From Paraburkholderia dilworthii (lineage in GTDB: Bacteria; Pseudomonadota; Gammaproteobacteria; Burkholderiales; Burkholderiaceae), in contig NZ_AWZT01000026.1 of assembly GCF_000472525.1 (NCBI RefSeq), forward strand, positions 32,310-96,309: a stretch of 64,000 bases of DNA, written 5' to 3'. Below the pieces are notes generated by a model. That model saw only the letters and a program-made list of their open reading frames with translations. It searched no databases and was not told the DNA's origin. Made by a program: the position numbers and the translations under genes. This document shows, piece by piece, positions 1-7,771 of this stretch (within the stretch, counting starts at the first letter, position 1; each line of letters starts with the position of its first letter).

Positions 1-702
1 AACAACGCGTTCTCGCTGTTCGGCGGGTTCAAGACCAACAACGTCGATATCCGCGCGCTGGTCGATGCGTTGAATCAGGAGGGTCTCCTGACCGTGCTCG
101 CGGAGCCGAACCTCGTCGCATTGTCCGGACAGACGGCGAGTTTTCTCGCAGGCGGCGAATTCCCGATTCCGGTTTCGCAGACCAACGGCGCGATCTCGGT
201 GGACTTCAAGCAGTTCGGCGTGAAGCTCGATTTCACGCCGACGGTGCTCAACTCCCACCGCATCAGCCTGAAGGTGCGTCCGGAAGTCAGTCAGATCGAC
301 ACATCGGTAAGCGTCACGACCGGCGGCATCACGGTGCCGGGCCTGAGCGTGCGGCGCGCGGATACCACCGTCGAACTGGCCAGCGGCCAGAGCTTCGCCA
401 TCGCCGGGCTGTTGCAAAGCAATACCACCGACATCGTTTCGCAGGTCCCCGGCATGGGCTCCATTCCAATTCTCGGCAAGCTGTTCTCGTCAACGAACTA
501 TCAGAACAACAAGACCGAGCTCGTGATCATGGTGACGCCGTATCTGGTCGAGCCGACCGATCCATCGAAGCTGCGCACGCCGCTGGATTCGCTGCTGTCG
601 CCGAGCAGCGATGTCGAATATAGCTACCGCCGCCAATCCGGCGATGCTGCCGCCGCGTCCGGTCAACCGCGTCTTGTCGGCGCGGCCGGCTACGTCTATT
701 GA
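1..702 (+). CDS. cpaC: Tad/Flp pilus outer-membrane secretin (RcpA/CpaC), 3' part
   Basis: The reading frame is open from base 1, so the gene starts upstream of the window; 233 codons are visible. The product is the C-terminal part of a secretin, the outer-membrane ring through which the Flp pilus leaves the cell. Family marks seen are LLTVLAEPNLVALSGQ, the GGEFPIPV segment, VRPEVSQID and the C-terminal GSIPILGKLF and ELVIMVTPYLVEP stretches of the type II/III secretin domain. The last 45 residues form a variable Ser- and Arg-rich tail. It is the first of a tightly packed + strand tad operon; the next start codon lies 7 bases after its stop. The missing N-terminal part should carry the signal peptide and BON/N domains. 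Confidence 0.92.
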   Translation, partial: NNAFSLFGGFKTNNVDIRALVDALNQEGLLTVLAEPNLVALSGQTASFLAGGEFPIPVSQTNGAISVDFKQFGVKLDFTPTVLNSHRISLKVRPEVSQIDTSVSVTTGGITVPGLSVRRADTTVELASGQSFAIAGLLQSNTTDIVSQVPGMGSIPILGKLFSSTNYQNNKTELVIMVTPYLVEPTDPSKLRTPLDSLLSPSSDVEYSYRRQSGDAAAASGQPRLVGAAGYVY

Positions 703-709
703 GCACGAC

Positions 710-1087
710 ATGATGAAAACGCTCCGCCTTCTCACGCTTCTCTCCGCCTGCGCCGTCGCGGTGAGCGTCAGCGGCTGCTTCAAGCCGCCGCGCGGCATGC
801 CCGACGCGTCGACGATCGGCTTCGACGGCCGCTCCGCGGTGCCGCCCGATTGCGCGAGCCTCGCGCGTCCGTCGCTATTGACTGACGCGGGCTTGCGCCG
901 GCCGAGCATGCAATGGGGCTGCGCGACCTACACCAACCTCGCGGCGCAGGTCGCCAATCCGCAGGACCTCGTGCAGCCACAGCCGCTCGGACCGGCCGAT
1001 GCCGCGGTTGCGGCGAGCGCGGTGCGTCGCTATGAGACCGGCCATGTCATTCCGCTCGACACCGCCACGTCACGCAATACCAAATGA
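710..1087 (+). CDS. Tad pilus CpaD-like small lipoprotein
   Basis: This 125-residue protein starts with Met-Met-Lys and a short hydrophobic stretch ending in the lipobox-like VSGC, so Cys23 is the probable lipidated residue. ATG at 710 is preferred over the in-frame ATG at 611, because 611 lies inside the secretin gene and would bury the signal peptide. The rest is Pro- and Ala-rich and contains CASLARPS and WGCATYTNLAAQVANPQDLVQP. That resembles the CpaD family, where a Gly-Cys-Ala...Asn-Leu-Ala-Ala-Gln...Asn-Pro-x-Asp-Leu pattern is typical. Its place between secretin and TadZ fits an outer-membrane accessory lipoprotein. It is shorter than typical CpaD, so the family call is moderate. Confidence 0.72.
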   Translation: MMKTLRLLTLLSACAVAVSVSGCFKPPRGMPDASTIGFDGRSAVPPDCASLARPSLLTDAGLRRPSMQWGCATYTNLAAQVANPQDLVQPQPLGPADAAVAASAVRRYETGHVIPLDTATSRNTK

Positions 1088-1114
1088 CGCGCGCCACTTT
1101 CATCGGACAACCTC

Positions 1115-2335
1115 ATGGCCACGATTGACTTCAGCTTCACGAAGAGCAACAGCGGACCCCGGCTCGCCGAGTTCATCGCGTTCGTCGGCGACCGCAAGAC
1201 TGAGCAGGTGCTCAAGAGCTTCGTGCTCGACCAGGCGATGCCGCATACGCACGTCGCGATTGGCGGCGTCAACGAGGCAATCGCGCATCTGTCGAAGGTA
1301 GACCGTTCGCCACAGTTCCTGCTGGTCGACCTGCACGATTCGGCGATGCCGCTCTCGGACCTCGGCCGGCTCGCGGAAGTGTGCGAACCGTCGGTGCAAG
1401 TCGTTGCGCTCGGCGAACGCAACGACGTGGGCCTGTTCCGCAGCCTGCTGAAGATCGGCGTGCGCGACTATCTGGTGAAGCCGCTCACGGTGGAACTGCT
1501 CAAGCGCACCGTGAACGTGGCGGAAGGCAAGGTCAGTCCGGTGATGCTGGCGCGCTCCGGCAAGACGATCGCGTTCGCCGGCACGCGTGGCGGTGTCGGC
1601 ACCACGACGATCGCGCTCAACGTGGCGCGCCATCTGGCCGAAGATACGCACCGCCGGGTCGCCTACGTCGACCTGAACCTGTACGGCGGCGCGGCGAACA
1701 GCATGCTCGCGATCAAGAGCAACAACGGCTTGAACGACGTGCTGCAGAACATGCACCGACTGGACCCGCAATACGTGGAGCGCACGCTCGTCGCGAAAGG
1801 CGCGCGGCTCTTCATGCTGTCCGCGGAACTCGACTACGGCAGCGCGAGGACTTTCCAGCCCGGCGCGCTCGGGCGTGTGCTCGAATTGCTCTGCGACAGC
1901 TTCCACTACGTGATTCTCGATGTCGGCAGCATGACCGACCCGCTCGCGGCCGACGCCTTCGATTTCGCGTCGCGCGCGTATCTGATCGCCGAGCGCTCGG
2001 TGCACTCGACCCGCGAGACGATCCGCCGCTTGCGGTTCATCGAAGACCGCGACAACAATCCGCCGACCTCGCTGCTGCTGAACAACCCCAACGCGGCGAG
2101 CGCCGGCAAGGTCGATGTCTCCGACTTCACGTCGGCGGTCGGGCGTCCGCCGCTGTACGAGATTCCGTTCGAATCGAAGGCGATCTCGGTTGCCGAGAAT
2201 CTTGGCGAAGCGCCGAACGAGAAGTCGTCGAACGGCTTCAATCAGAGCATCACGCGAATCGGTCATGATCTCACCGGTCAGCCCGCCGTCGCGGAGCGCA
2301 ACTTCCTGCAGAAACTCAGATTCAGGAGAGGCTGA
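1115..2335 (+). CDS. tadZ: TadZ/CpaE pilus-localising ParA/MinD-like ATPase
   Basis: This 406-residue protein has an N-terminal receiver-like region (about residues 20-140, with LLVDLHD and VKPLTVELLKR) and a MinD/ParA-type domain from about residue 150. The deviant Walker A is altered: T157-R-G-G-V-G-T163-T-T. Arg stands at the signature Lys and Thr163 at the P-loop Lys. TadZ proteins place the Tad machine at the cell pole, and atypical P-loops are known in the family. The CDS starts 27 bases after the lipoprotein and its stop overlaps the next start in TGATG. The C-terminal ELPFESK-like IPFESKAISVAEN segment is also family-like. Confidence 0.9.
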   Translation: MATIDFSFTKSNSGPRLAEFIAFVGDRKTEQVLKSFVLDQAMPHTHVAIGGVNEAIAHLSKVDRSPQFLLVDLHDSAMPLSDLGRLAEVCEPSVQVVALGERNDVGLFRSLLKIGVRDYLVKPLTVELLKRTVNVAEGKVSPVMLARSGKTIAFAGTRGGVGTTTIALNVARHLAEDTHRRVAYVDLNLYGGAANSMLAIKSNNGLNDVLQNMHRLDPQYVERTLVAKGARLFMLSAELDYGSARTFQPGALGRVLELLCDSFHYVILDVGSMTDPLAADAFDFASRAYLIAERSVHSTRETIRRLRFIEDRDNNPPTSLLLNNPNAASAGKVDVSDFTSAVGRPPLYEIPFESKAISVAENLGEAPNEKSSNGFNQSITRIGHDLTGQPAVAERNFLQKLRFRRG

Positions 2336-3726
2336 TGTTCGGGCAAAAGCCGGTGCGCACGGTCGAGCCGACGGACGACGTTGCCGTCGCGGAGAACATC
2401 GCCCCTCCGGAGCCGGTCGTGGCGCCGGGCGTGCACGCTGCGAATAGCCCTGAAGGCAACGGAACGCTGGTTCGATCAGATCTGTTCAAAACCATCCGCA
2501 CCGGCGTGTTCGGTCTGATGAACGCATCCGCGGCCGTGGGCCGTACGCGCGAGCAGATGAAAGTCGGCGTCGAGCAGCTCGTAATGGAGATCGCCGAGCG
2601 CGAGCATCTGAACATCACGCTTGCCGAGCAGGTGCAGATCGTCGGTGAACTGCTGAACGACATGTTCGGCCTCGGCCCAATCGAACCCCTGCTCGCCGAT
2701 GAAACCATCACCGACGTGCTCGTCAACGGACCGGATCAGGTCTATGTCGAACGGCACGGCCGGCTAGAACTCACGCCGTTCAAGTTCCGCGACAACGCGC
2801 ACGTGATCAACGTCGCGCAACGGATCGCCGCAGGCGTGGGCCGGCGTGTCGACGAAAGCAGCCCGATGGTCGACGCACGTCTCGCCGACGGCAGCCGGGT
2901 CAACGTGGTGTTGCCGCCGCTCGCGATTCACGGCGCGACGATCTCCATCCGGAAGTTCTCGAAGCGCAACATCACGCTTCACCGGATGGCGCAACAAGGC
3001 AACATGTCACAGCAGATGGCGAACCTGCTGAAGGTCGCGAGCACCTGCCGGCTGAACGTCATCGTGTCGGGCGGCACGGGTTCGGGCAAGACCACGCTGC
3101 TCAACGCGCTATCGCATTTCATCGGACTCGGCGAGCGAACCATCACGATCGAAGACGCCGCCGAACTGCAACTCGTGCAGCCGCACGTCGTCAGTCTGGA
3201 GACGCGGCCCGAGAATGCCGAAGGACTTGGCGGCGTCACGCAGCGCGACCTCGTGCGCAATGCGCTGCGGATGCGCCCCGACCGCATCATTCTCGGTGAA
3301 ACACGCGGCCCGGAAGCCTTCGACGTTTTGCAGGCGATGAACACGGGCCACGACGGCTCGATGACCACGATCCACGCGAACACGCCGCGCGACGGCATCA
3401 CCCGGCTCGAAAGCATGGTGATGATGGCCAACGGCAACCTGCCTTTGCTGTCGATTCGCCGGCAGATCGCGAGCGCGGTGCATCTGATCGTGCAGATCGA
3501 GCGGATGCGCGACGGCATGCGCCGCGTCACGCGCATTACCGAACTCGTCGGGATGGAAGGCGACGTCATCATCACGCAGGATCTGTTCACGTTCCGCTAC
3601 GACGCCACGGCCTACAACGAAGAGGTCAAGGGCGCCTACGAATCCGCGCAGGTGCGCCCGGCGTTCGCCGCGCGCGCCGCGTATTACGGACTCGAAGAAG
3701 CGCTGCTCGAGGCGATGCGGCCATGA
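2335..3726 (+). CDS. tadA: TadA/CpaF pilus assembly ATPase
   Basis: This 463-residue protein is the hexameric secretion ATPase that powers Flp pilin polymerisation at the inner membrane. An N-terminal helical region carries LNITLAEQVQIVGELLNDMFGLGPIEPLLAD. The GspE/PulE-type core then has the Walker A GGTGSGKTTLL (Lys252), an Asp box with ITIEDAAELQL, a Walker B region DRIILGETRGPEAFDVLQAMNTGHDG and the His-box TTIHANTPRDGITRLE. Length and motif order are normal for CpaF. It is translationally coupled to tadZ by a one-base overlap (TGATG) and to tadB by a four-base ATGA overlap. Confidence 0.96.
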   Translation: MFGQKPVRTVEPTDDVAVAENIAPPEPVVAPGVHAANSPEGNGTLVRSDLFKTIRTGVFGLMNASAAVGRTREQMKVGVEQLVMEIAEREHLNITLAEQVQIVGELLNDMFGLGPIEPLLADETITDVLVNGPDQVYVERHGRLELTPFKFRDNAHVINVAQRIAAGVGRRVDESSPMVDARLADGSRVNVVLPPLAIHGATISIRKFSKRNITLHRMAQQGNMSQQMANLLKVASTCRLNVIVSGGTGSGKTTLLNALSHFIGLGERTITIEDAAELQLVQPHVVSLETRPENAEGLGGVTQRDLVRNALRMRPDRIILGETRGPEAFDVLQAMNTGHDGSMTTIHANTPRDGITRLESMVMMANGNLPLLSIRRQIASAVHLIVQIERMRDGMRRVTRITELVGMEGDVIITQDLFTFRYDATAYNEEVKGAYESAQVRPAFAARAAYYGLEEALLEAMRP

Positions 3727-4697
3727 ACCGGATCGACCTGCTCACAGCGTGTTCGTTCATCATCGTGCTGATGCTCGGCGTGATGTGGCTGACCGTGCAG
3801 GACATACGGAAGAAGCAGCCTCACGCGCGCATCAAGTCGCGCATGGAGGACACGTTTTCGGCCGACAGATCCCGAACGAGAAATACGAAAGCGCACGCCA
3901 CGGATCTGTTCACGATCAGCCGGCGCGAGAACGCGTTCAGCCGCTGGTACGCACCGAAAGCGGCGCGGCTTCGCACCGTCGCCGGCAGTAGGGGTATTCG
4001 CATCGTGTTCGCCGCTGGCCTGGCGGGCGCACTGCTTGCCTTTCTGATGACGCACTTCATGCCGCTGCCCGGCTTCGCGAAGCCGCTCATCATGGCGGGT
4101 CTGCCGGTGTTCGCCGTCAAGCGTGCCTACAGTTTTCTGGTGCAGCGCTTCAGGCGGCGCTTTCTAGACGGCTTTCCCGATGTGATCGACCTGATCGTGC
4201 GTGCGGTGCGCGCGGGCGTGCCCGTCACGCAGGTCATCACGACCGTGTCGGGCGAGTGCACCGATCCGATCCGCGACGAGTTCAAGCTGATGAGCGATTC
4301 GCTGCAGGTGGGCCTCGATCTGGAAGAAGTGCTGAACGTCGCCGTCAAACGGATTGAAATCGCGGACTTCTCGTTCTTTTGCGTCTGCCTGCTGCTACAG
4401 CGCGAAACGGGTGGCCAACTCGGCGAGACGCTCGAAGGCTTATCCGGCATCGTGCGAACCCGGCGCGAGATTCGCCATAAAACGAGGGCGCTGACCGGTG
4501 AAGCGCGCATCACGACCAAGATCATGGCCGCGATTCCGGCTGTGATCATGCTGGCCATGTACGCGCTCAATCGCAGCTATCTGTACGTTCTGTTCGATAC
4601 TGAGCCCGGCCAGAAACTGCTGACTTTCGGTGCGATTTCGCTCGCGTTCGGGCTGCTCGTGATCAACAAGATTTCCAGGCTGGATACGTCGCGATGA
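3723..4697 (+). CDS. tadB: TadB inner-membrane platform protein
   Basis: This 324-residue protein is one of the two GspF-like platform proteins of the Tad system. It has a first membrane segment at about residues 7-24, a basic cytoplasmic stretch, a hydrophobic pair at about 95-130 and a C-terminal pair at about 265-315. Between these lies the T2SSF domain, with FLDGFPDVIDLIVRAVRAGVPV and LLQRETGGQLGETLEGLSGIVRTR. The ATG at 3723 overlaps the tadA stop as ATGA, and the stop overlaps the tadC start the same way. TadB and TadC are expected to act as a pair around the TadA hexamer. Confidence 0.93.
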   Translation: MNRIDLLTACSFIIVLMLGVMWLTVQDIRKKQPHARIKSRMEDTFSADRSRTRNTKAHATDLFTISRRENAFSRWYAPKAARLRTVAGSRGIRIVFAAGLAGALLAFLMTHFMPLPGFAKPLIMAGLPVFAVKRAYSFLVQRFRRRFLDGFPDVIDLIVRAVRAGVPVTQVITTVSGECTDPIRDEFKLMSDSLQVGLDLEEVLNVAVKRIEIADFSFFCVCLLLQRETGGQLGETLEGLSGIVRTRREIRHKTRALTGEARITTKIMAAIPAVIMLAMYALNRSYLYVLFDTEPGQKLLTFGAISLAFGLLVINKISRLDTSR

Positions 4698-5656
4698 GTC
4701 CGGGCAACGTTCAAACTCTGATCAATCTGCTGATGCTGTTTGCGCTGTTCGCCGCGCTTGCGATCTGGTGGATGACGAAACATGGCGGCCGCCGCGGACG
4801 GATCGCCGAGCGCGCGCGCGCGGCAGCGCTGATCGCGCGCGCCGATGGTGGCGAGTCCGAGGACCTGGAAAGAGGCAGCACCCTGCGTCAGCGCCTGATC
4901 CGGCGCCTGACGATCATCGGCGACCGCCTGCCGCTATTCGACGCGAAATACCGCCTGAAGCTGCAAAAGGAAATGCTGCAAGGCGGCTATCGCAGCCGCT
5001 CCGCCGTCTCGATCCTGCTCGCTATCAAATTCGCGACCGGCCTCGTCTGCGCGGCGCTGACGGTCATGCTCGGATCGCACATTCCGGTGATCGGCGCGTT
5101 TCCGGCGGTGCGCGGAATGATGATGCTGTTCGTGTTCATCGTCGGGATGATCGTTCCGGAATACATCGTCGCGTTCCGCGCATCGCAGCGCCGCAACGAA
5201 ATGGCGGCATGCCTGCCCGATGCGCTCGATCTGCTCGTGATCTGTACCAATGCCGGTAACAGTCTCGGCGTGAGCATCCGCCGCGTGGCCGATGAACTCG
5301 CGAACATCTGTCCGCCGCTGTCCGGCGAATTCGCGCTGACCGCCGACGAACTCAAGCTCTCCGGTGACAGCACGCGCGCGCTTCACGAACTGGCCGAACG
5401 CATCAACCTGCCGTCGATTCGCGCGCTGATCGCCACGCTCACCCAGTCGATGCGATACGGCACACCGATCACGCAGGCCTTGCGCACGCTGTCGCGCACC
5501 GAACGTCTCGCGCACATCGTGTCGCTCGAAGAGAAGGCCGCGAAGCTCGCGCCCAAGATGGTCGTGCCGATGATGCTCTTCATCCTGCCCGCAGTCGTCG
5601 CAGTCGCGGCCGGGCCGGCTGTCATTCAACTGATGAACGCCCTCGCCAAGCAATGA
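4694..5656 (+). CDS. tadC: TadC inner-membrane platform protein
   Basis: This 320-residue GspF-family protein is the partner of TadB. An N-terminal membrane helix (about residues 7-24) is followed by a basic region. A hydrophobic pair spans about 105-160, the T2SSF core carries ACLPDALDLLVICTNAGNSLGVSIRRVADEL and SIRALIATLTQSMRYGTPITQALRTLS, and a C-terminal helix near 290-312 reads FILPAVVAVAAGPAV. The start overlaps the tadB stop (ATGA) and the stop overlaps the tadD start (ATGA). Length and order are as usual for tad loci. Confidence 0.93.
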   Translation: MSPGNVQTLINLLMLFALFAALAIWWMTKHGGRRGRIAERARAAALIARADGGESEDLERGSTLRQRLIRRLTIIGDRLPLFDAKYRLKLQKEMLQGGYRSRSAVSILLAIKFATGLVCAALTVMLGSHIPVIGAFPAVRGMMMLFVFIVGMIVPEYIVAFRASQRRNEMAACLPDALDLLVICTNAGNSLGVSIRRVADELANICPPLSGEFALTADELKLSGDSTRALHELAERINLPSIRALIATLTQSMRYGTPITQALRTLSRTERLAHIVSLEEKAAKLAPKMVVPMMLFILPAVVAVAAGPAVIQLMNALAKQ

Positions 5657-6573
5657 AAATCGCTCACATCGCCATCGCTGTACCCACGCTGCGCGCACGC
5701 GGCGCAAAGCTTCCGTACTCGGTCTCGCGCGCCGCGCTGCTGGCGTGCTCAGTATCGCTGCTGATGCTCGGCGCGGCCTGCACCACGACCGAGCGCGTAA
5801 CGCAAGCGCGGCCCGTGATGCGCAATGCCACGCCGAGCAACGTGAGTGAGATGCGCATCGCGGAAACGGCGCTCGACTCCGGCAACCTCGAACTCGCGAC
5901 GTCGCTGTACGAGAGAATCGTCAAGGCCGATCCGCGTTCGGTCCAAGGCTTGACCGGCTTAGGCAACACCCTTTACGCGGTCGGCGACTACACGCGCGCC
6001 GGCGTCTATTACGATCACGCGAGCCAACTGGACGCAAACGCGCCCGCGCCGCTGATCGGCCATGCACGCGTGGCGATTCACCAGCGTCGTTTCGACGATG
6101 CGATCGCCACCTATCGCCGCCTGCTCGCTATGACGCCGAACGAGCCGCTCGCGCTGGCGGGCCTCGGCGCCGCGATCGACCTGTCCGGCGATCACGCCGG
6201 CGCACAGGCCGTCTTGCGCGAAGGCCTCAGCAAGAATCCGGGCGATCCGATGCTCAGCGTGAACCTCGGGCTGTCGCTGATTCTCGGTGGCAATCCGCGC
6301 GAAGGGGCAAACGTGCTGCTCGACGTCACGCGTTACCCGGCCGCCCCGACGCAGGCTCGCCAGGATCTCGCGCTCGCCTACGGCTTGCTTGGCAACATGG
6401 ACGCGGCCGCCGAAATTCTCGGGCACGACCTGCCCAAAGCGTCGGTGCAAGACAATCTGCGCTTCTATGAAATTCAGCGCGAGCGTCTTGGACTGCATCC
6501 CGGTGCGGACGCGGGGGCGGCGAAAGCTGCCTCTGTGCCGGGCGTTCCTGTGCAGGCCGCGAGCCTCCGATGA
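5653..6573 (+). CDS. tadD: TadD TPR lipoprotein
   Basis: This 306-residue protein has an N-terminal hydrophobic stretch ending in LMLGAAC, so Cys43 is the probable lipid anchor. Tetratricopeptide repeats follow from about residue 70. Successive units include AETALDSGNLELATSLYERI, LGNTLYAVGDYTRAGVYYDHA, ARVAIHQRRFDDAIATYRRL and GAAIDLSGDHAGAQAVLREGL. TadD lipoproteins help assemble or stabilise the secretin. The lipidated Cys lies rather far from the start, so translation could begin downstream, although the ATGA overlap with tadC supports 5653. It is coupled to tadE by another ATGA. Confidence 0.9.
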   Translation: MKIAHIAIAVPTLRARGAKLPYSVSRAALLACSVSLLMLGAACTTTERVTQARPVMRNATPSNVSEMRIAETALDSGNLELATSLYERIVKADPRSVQGLTGLGNTLYAVGDYTRAGVYYDHASQLDANAPAPLIGHARVAIHQRRFDDAIATYRRLLAMTPNEPLALAGLGAAIDLSGDHAGAQAVLREGLSKNPGDPMLSVNLGLSLILGGNPREGANVLLDVTRYPAAPTQARQDLALAYGLLGNMDAAAEILGHDLPKASVQDNLRFYEIQRERLGLHPGADAGAAKAASVPGVPVQAASLR

Positions 6574-7064
6574 CAGCAGCGGCCCGGCTGCGACGGCGCG
6601 GACTCAAGCGCGCGCTGGCTAACGACAGCGGCGTCTCGGCGATCGAATTCGCCCTGCTCTCGCCGGTCGTGTTCTTTCTCGTGCTGGGCACCGTCGAACT
6701 TGCACTCGACATGATCGTCGACGCTTCCGTTCAGATCGCGGCGCAGTCCGCTTCACGTACGGGCCTGACCACGACCGTCCCGACAGGCAGCACGCGCGCG
6801 GATCAGGCGGCGAGCATCGTGATGAACACGCTCGGCGGCTGGCAAAAGATCGGCGGCACCGTCACGATCAAGACGCTCAACTACGGCACCTACAACAACG
6901 TGGGTACAACGAGTTATCAGTCGAATATGGGCGGGTACGGCGATGTGGTCTCCTACCAGATCATCGTCACGTTGCCGAAAGGCTTCACAGGTTTGCCGAA
7001 GTATTTCGGCGTCCCGATGCCGCTGACGTTCCAACGCAACTACCTCGTGCAGAACGAAAAATGA
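6570..7064 (+). CDS. tadE: TadE minor pseudopilin
   Basis: This 164-residue protein has a basic N-terminus, then SGVSAIEFALLSPVVFFLVL. The Gly followed by VSAIE gives the prepilin-like pattern of Gly at -1 and Glu at +5, then one hydrophobic helix. TadE family members are processed by the TadV/CpaA peptidase at such a site and are needed for Flp pilus assembly. The remaining 110 residues form a periplasmic domain with many Thr, Asn and Gly. The start overlaps the tadD stop (ATGA) and the stop overlaps the next gene in the same way. Confidence 0.9.
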   Translation: MTAAARLRRRGLKRALANDSGVSAIEFALLSPVVFFLVLGTVELALDMIVDASVQIAAQSASRTGLTTTVPTGSTRADQAASIVMNTLGGWQKIGGTVTIKTLNYGTYNNVGTTSYQSNMGGYGDVVSYQIIVTLPKGFTGLPKYFGVPMPLTFQRNYLVQNEK

Positions 7065-7771
7065 CACGCATCGCCGACAGATTGCCGCCGCTTTTGCGCC
7101 GCCGCGCGCGCATCGGACGGCGCGCGCTTATGCCGTTTTTACGCTCCGATCGCGGCAGCGTCGCGGTTGAGTTCGTGGTTCTCGTGCCGCTGATGCTGCT
7201 CGTCATGCTCGGCTTCAGCGAGGTCTATCTGTACATGCGCGCGGTGAGCCTCGTCGAACATACCGCGTTTACGCTGGCCGATTCGCTGGGACAGATGTCG
7301 TCGGTCGTCAACGACTCGGGCACGACCTCGTCGAACAGCCTCGGTTCGATCTGGAATGCCGCCGCGATGATCGCCGCGCCCAATAACCTGAAAACGCAGG
7401 GCGGCGTGTATGTGACGTCGATCTGCGATAAGACGATCAATCTTTGCTCGGGGAGCAGTCCGAGCAACATCGTCAATTCGCCGTCCGCGCCGACGATGGC
7501 CGCGGGCACCCCGCTGCTGTTCTGGCAGCGCAGCGCGCCGTGGACTTTGTCGGGCATGAAGTCGAAAGAGACCACCGGCAATCTGTTGCCGACCACCTGG
7601 CCGTTTCGCAACGGAGATTCAGCGATCGTGATCGAAGTGTTCTATTCGTACACCCCCTTTTCGATGACGCTGCCGTTCTGGACCAACGCGCCGGGCACGC
7701 AGATTATCTATGAGCGCGTCTATGTGCGGCCGCGCTCGGGCAGCGCGCTTTCTCTCGTGGCGGCGTCATGA
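7061..7771 (+). CDS. tadF: TadF/TadE-like pseudopilin
   Basis: This 236-residue protein has a long Arg-rich N-terminus followed by RGSVAVEFVVLVPLMLLVML. Gly followed by SVAVE again fits a prepilin-type cleavage site with Glu at +5 and one transmembrane helix. The periplasmic part is longer than in TadE and contains a Cys pair (ICDKTINLC) and a central low-complexity Ser/Asn stretch. Its position between tadE and tadG and its ATGA overlaps on both sides identify it as TadF or a second TadE-like subunit; sequence alone does not separate these. Confidence 0.85.
   Translation: MTRIADRLPPLLRRRARIGRRALMPFLRSDRGSVAVEFVVLVPLMLLVMLGFSEVYLYMRAVSLVEHTAFTLADSLGQMSSVVNDSGTTSSNSLGSIWNAAAMIAAPNNLKTQGGVYVTSICDKTINLCSGSSPSNIVNSPSAPTMAAGTPLLFWQRSAPWTLSGMKSKETTGNLLPTTWPFRNGDSAIVIEVFYSYTPFSMTLPFWTNAPGTQIIYERVYVRPRSGSALSLVAAS

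Noticed and set aside
1100..2266. Long minus-strand open frame opposite tadZ
   Set aside because: It mirrors the codon positions of tadZ, has no ribosome binding site or family pattern and is a high-GC antisense artefact.
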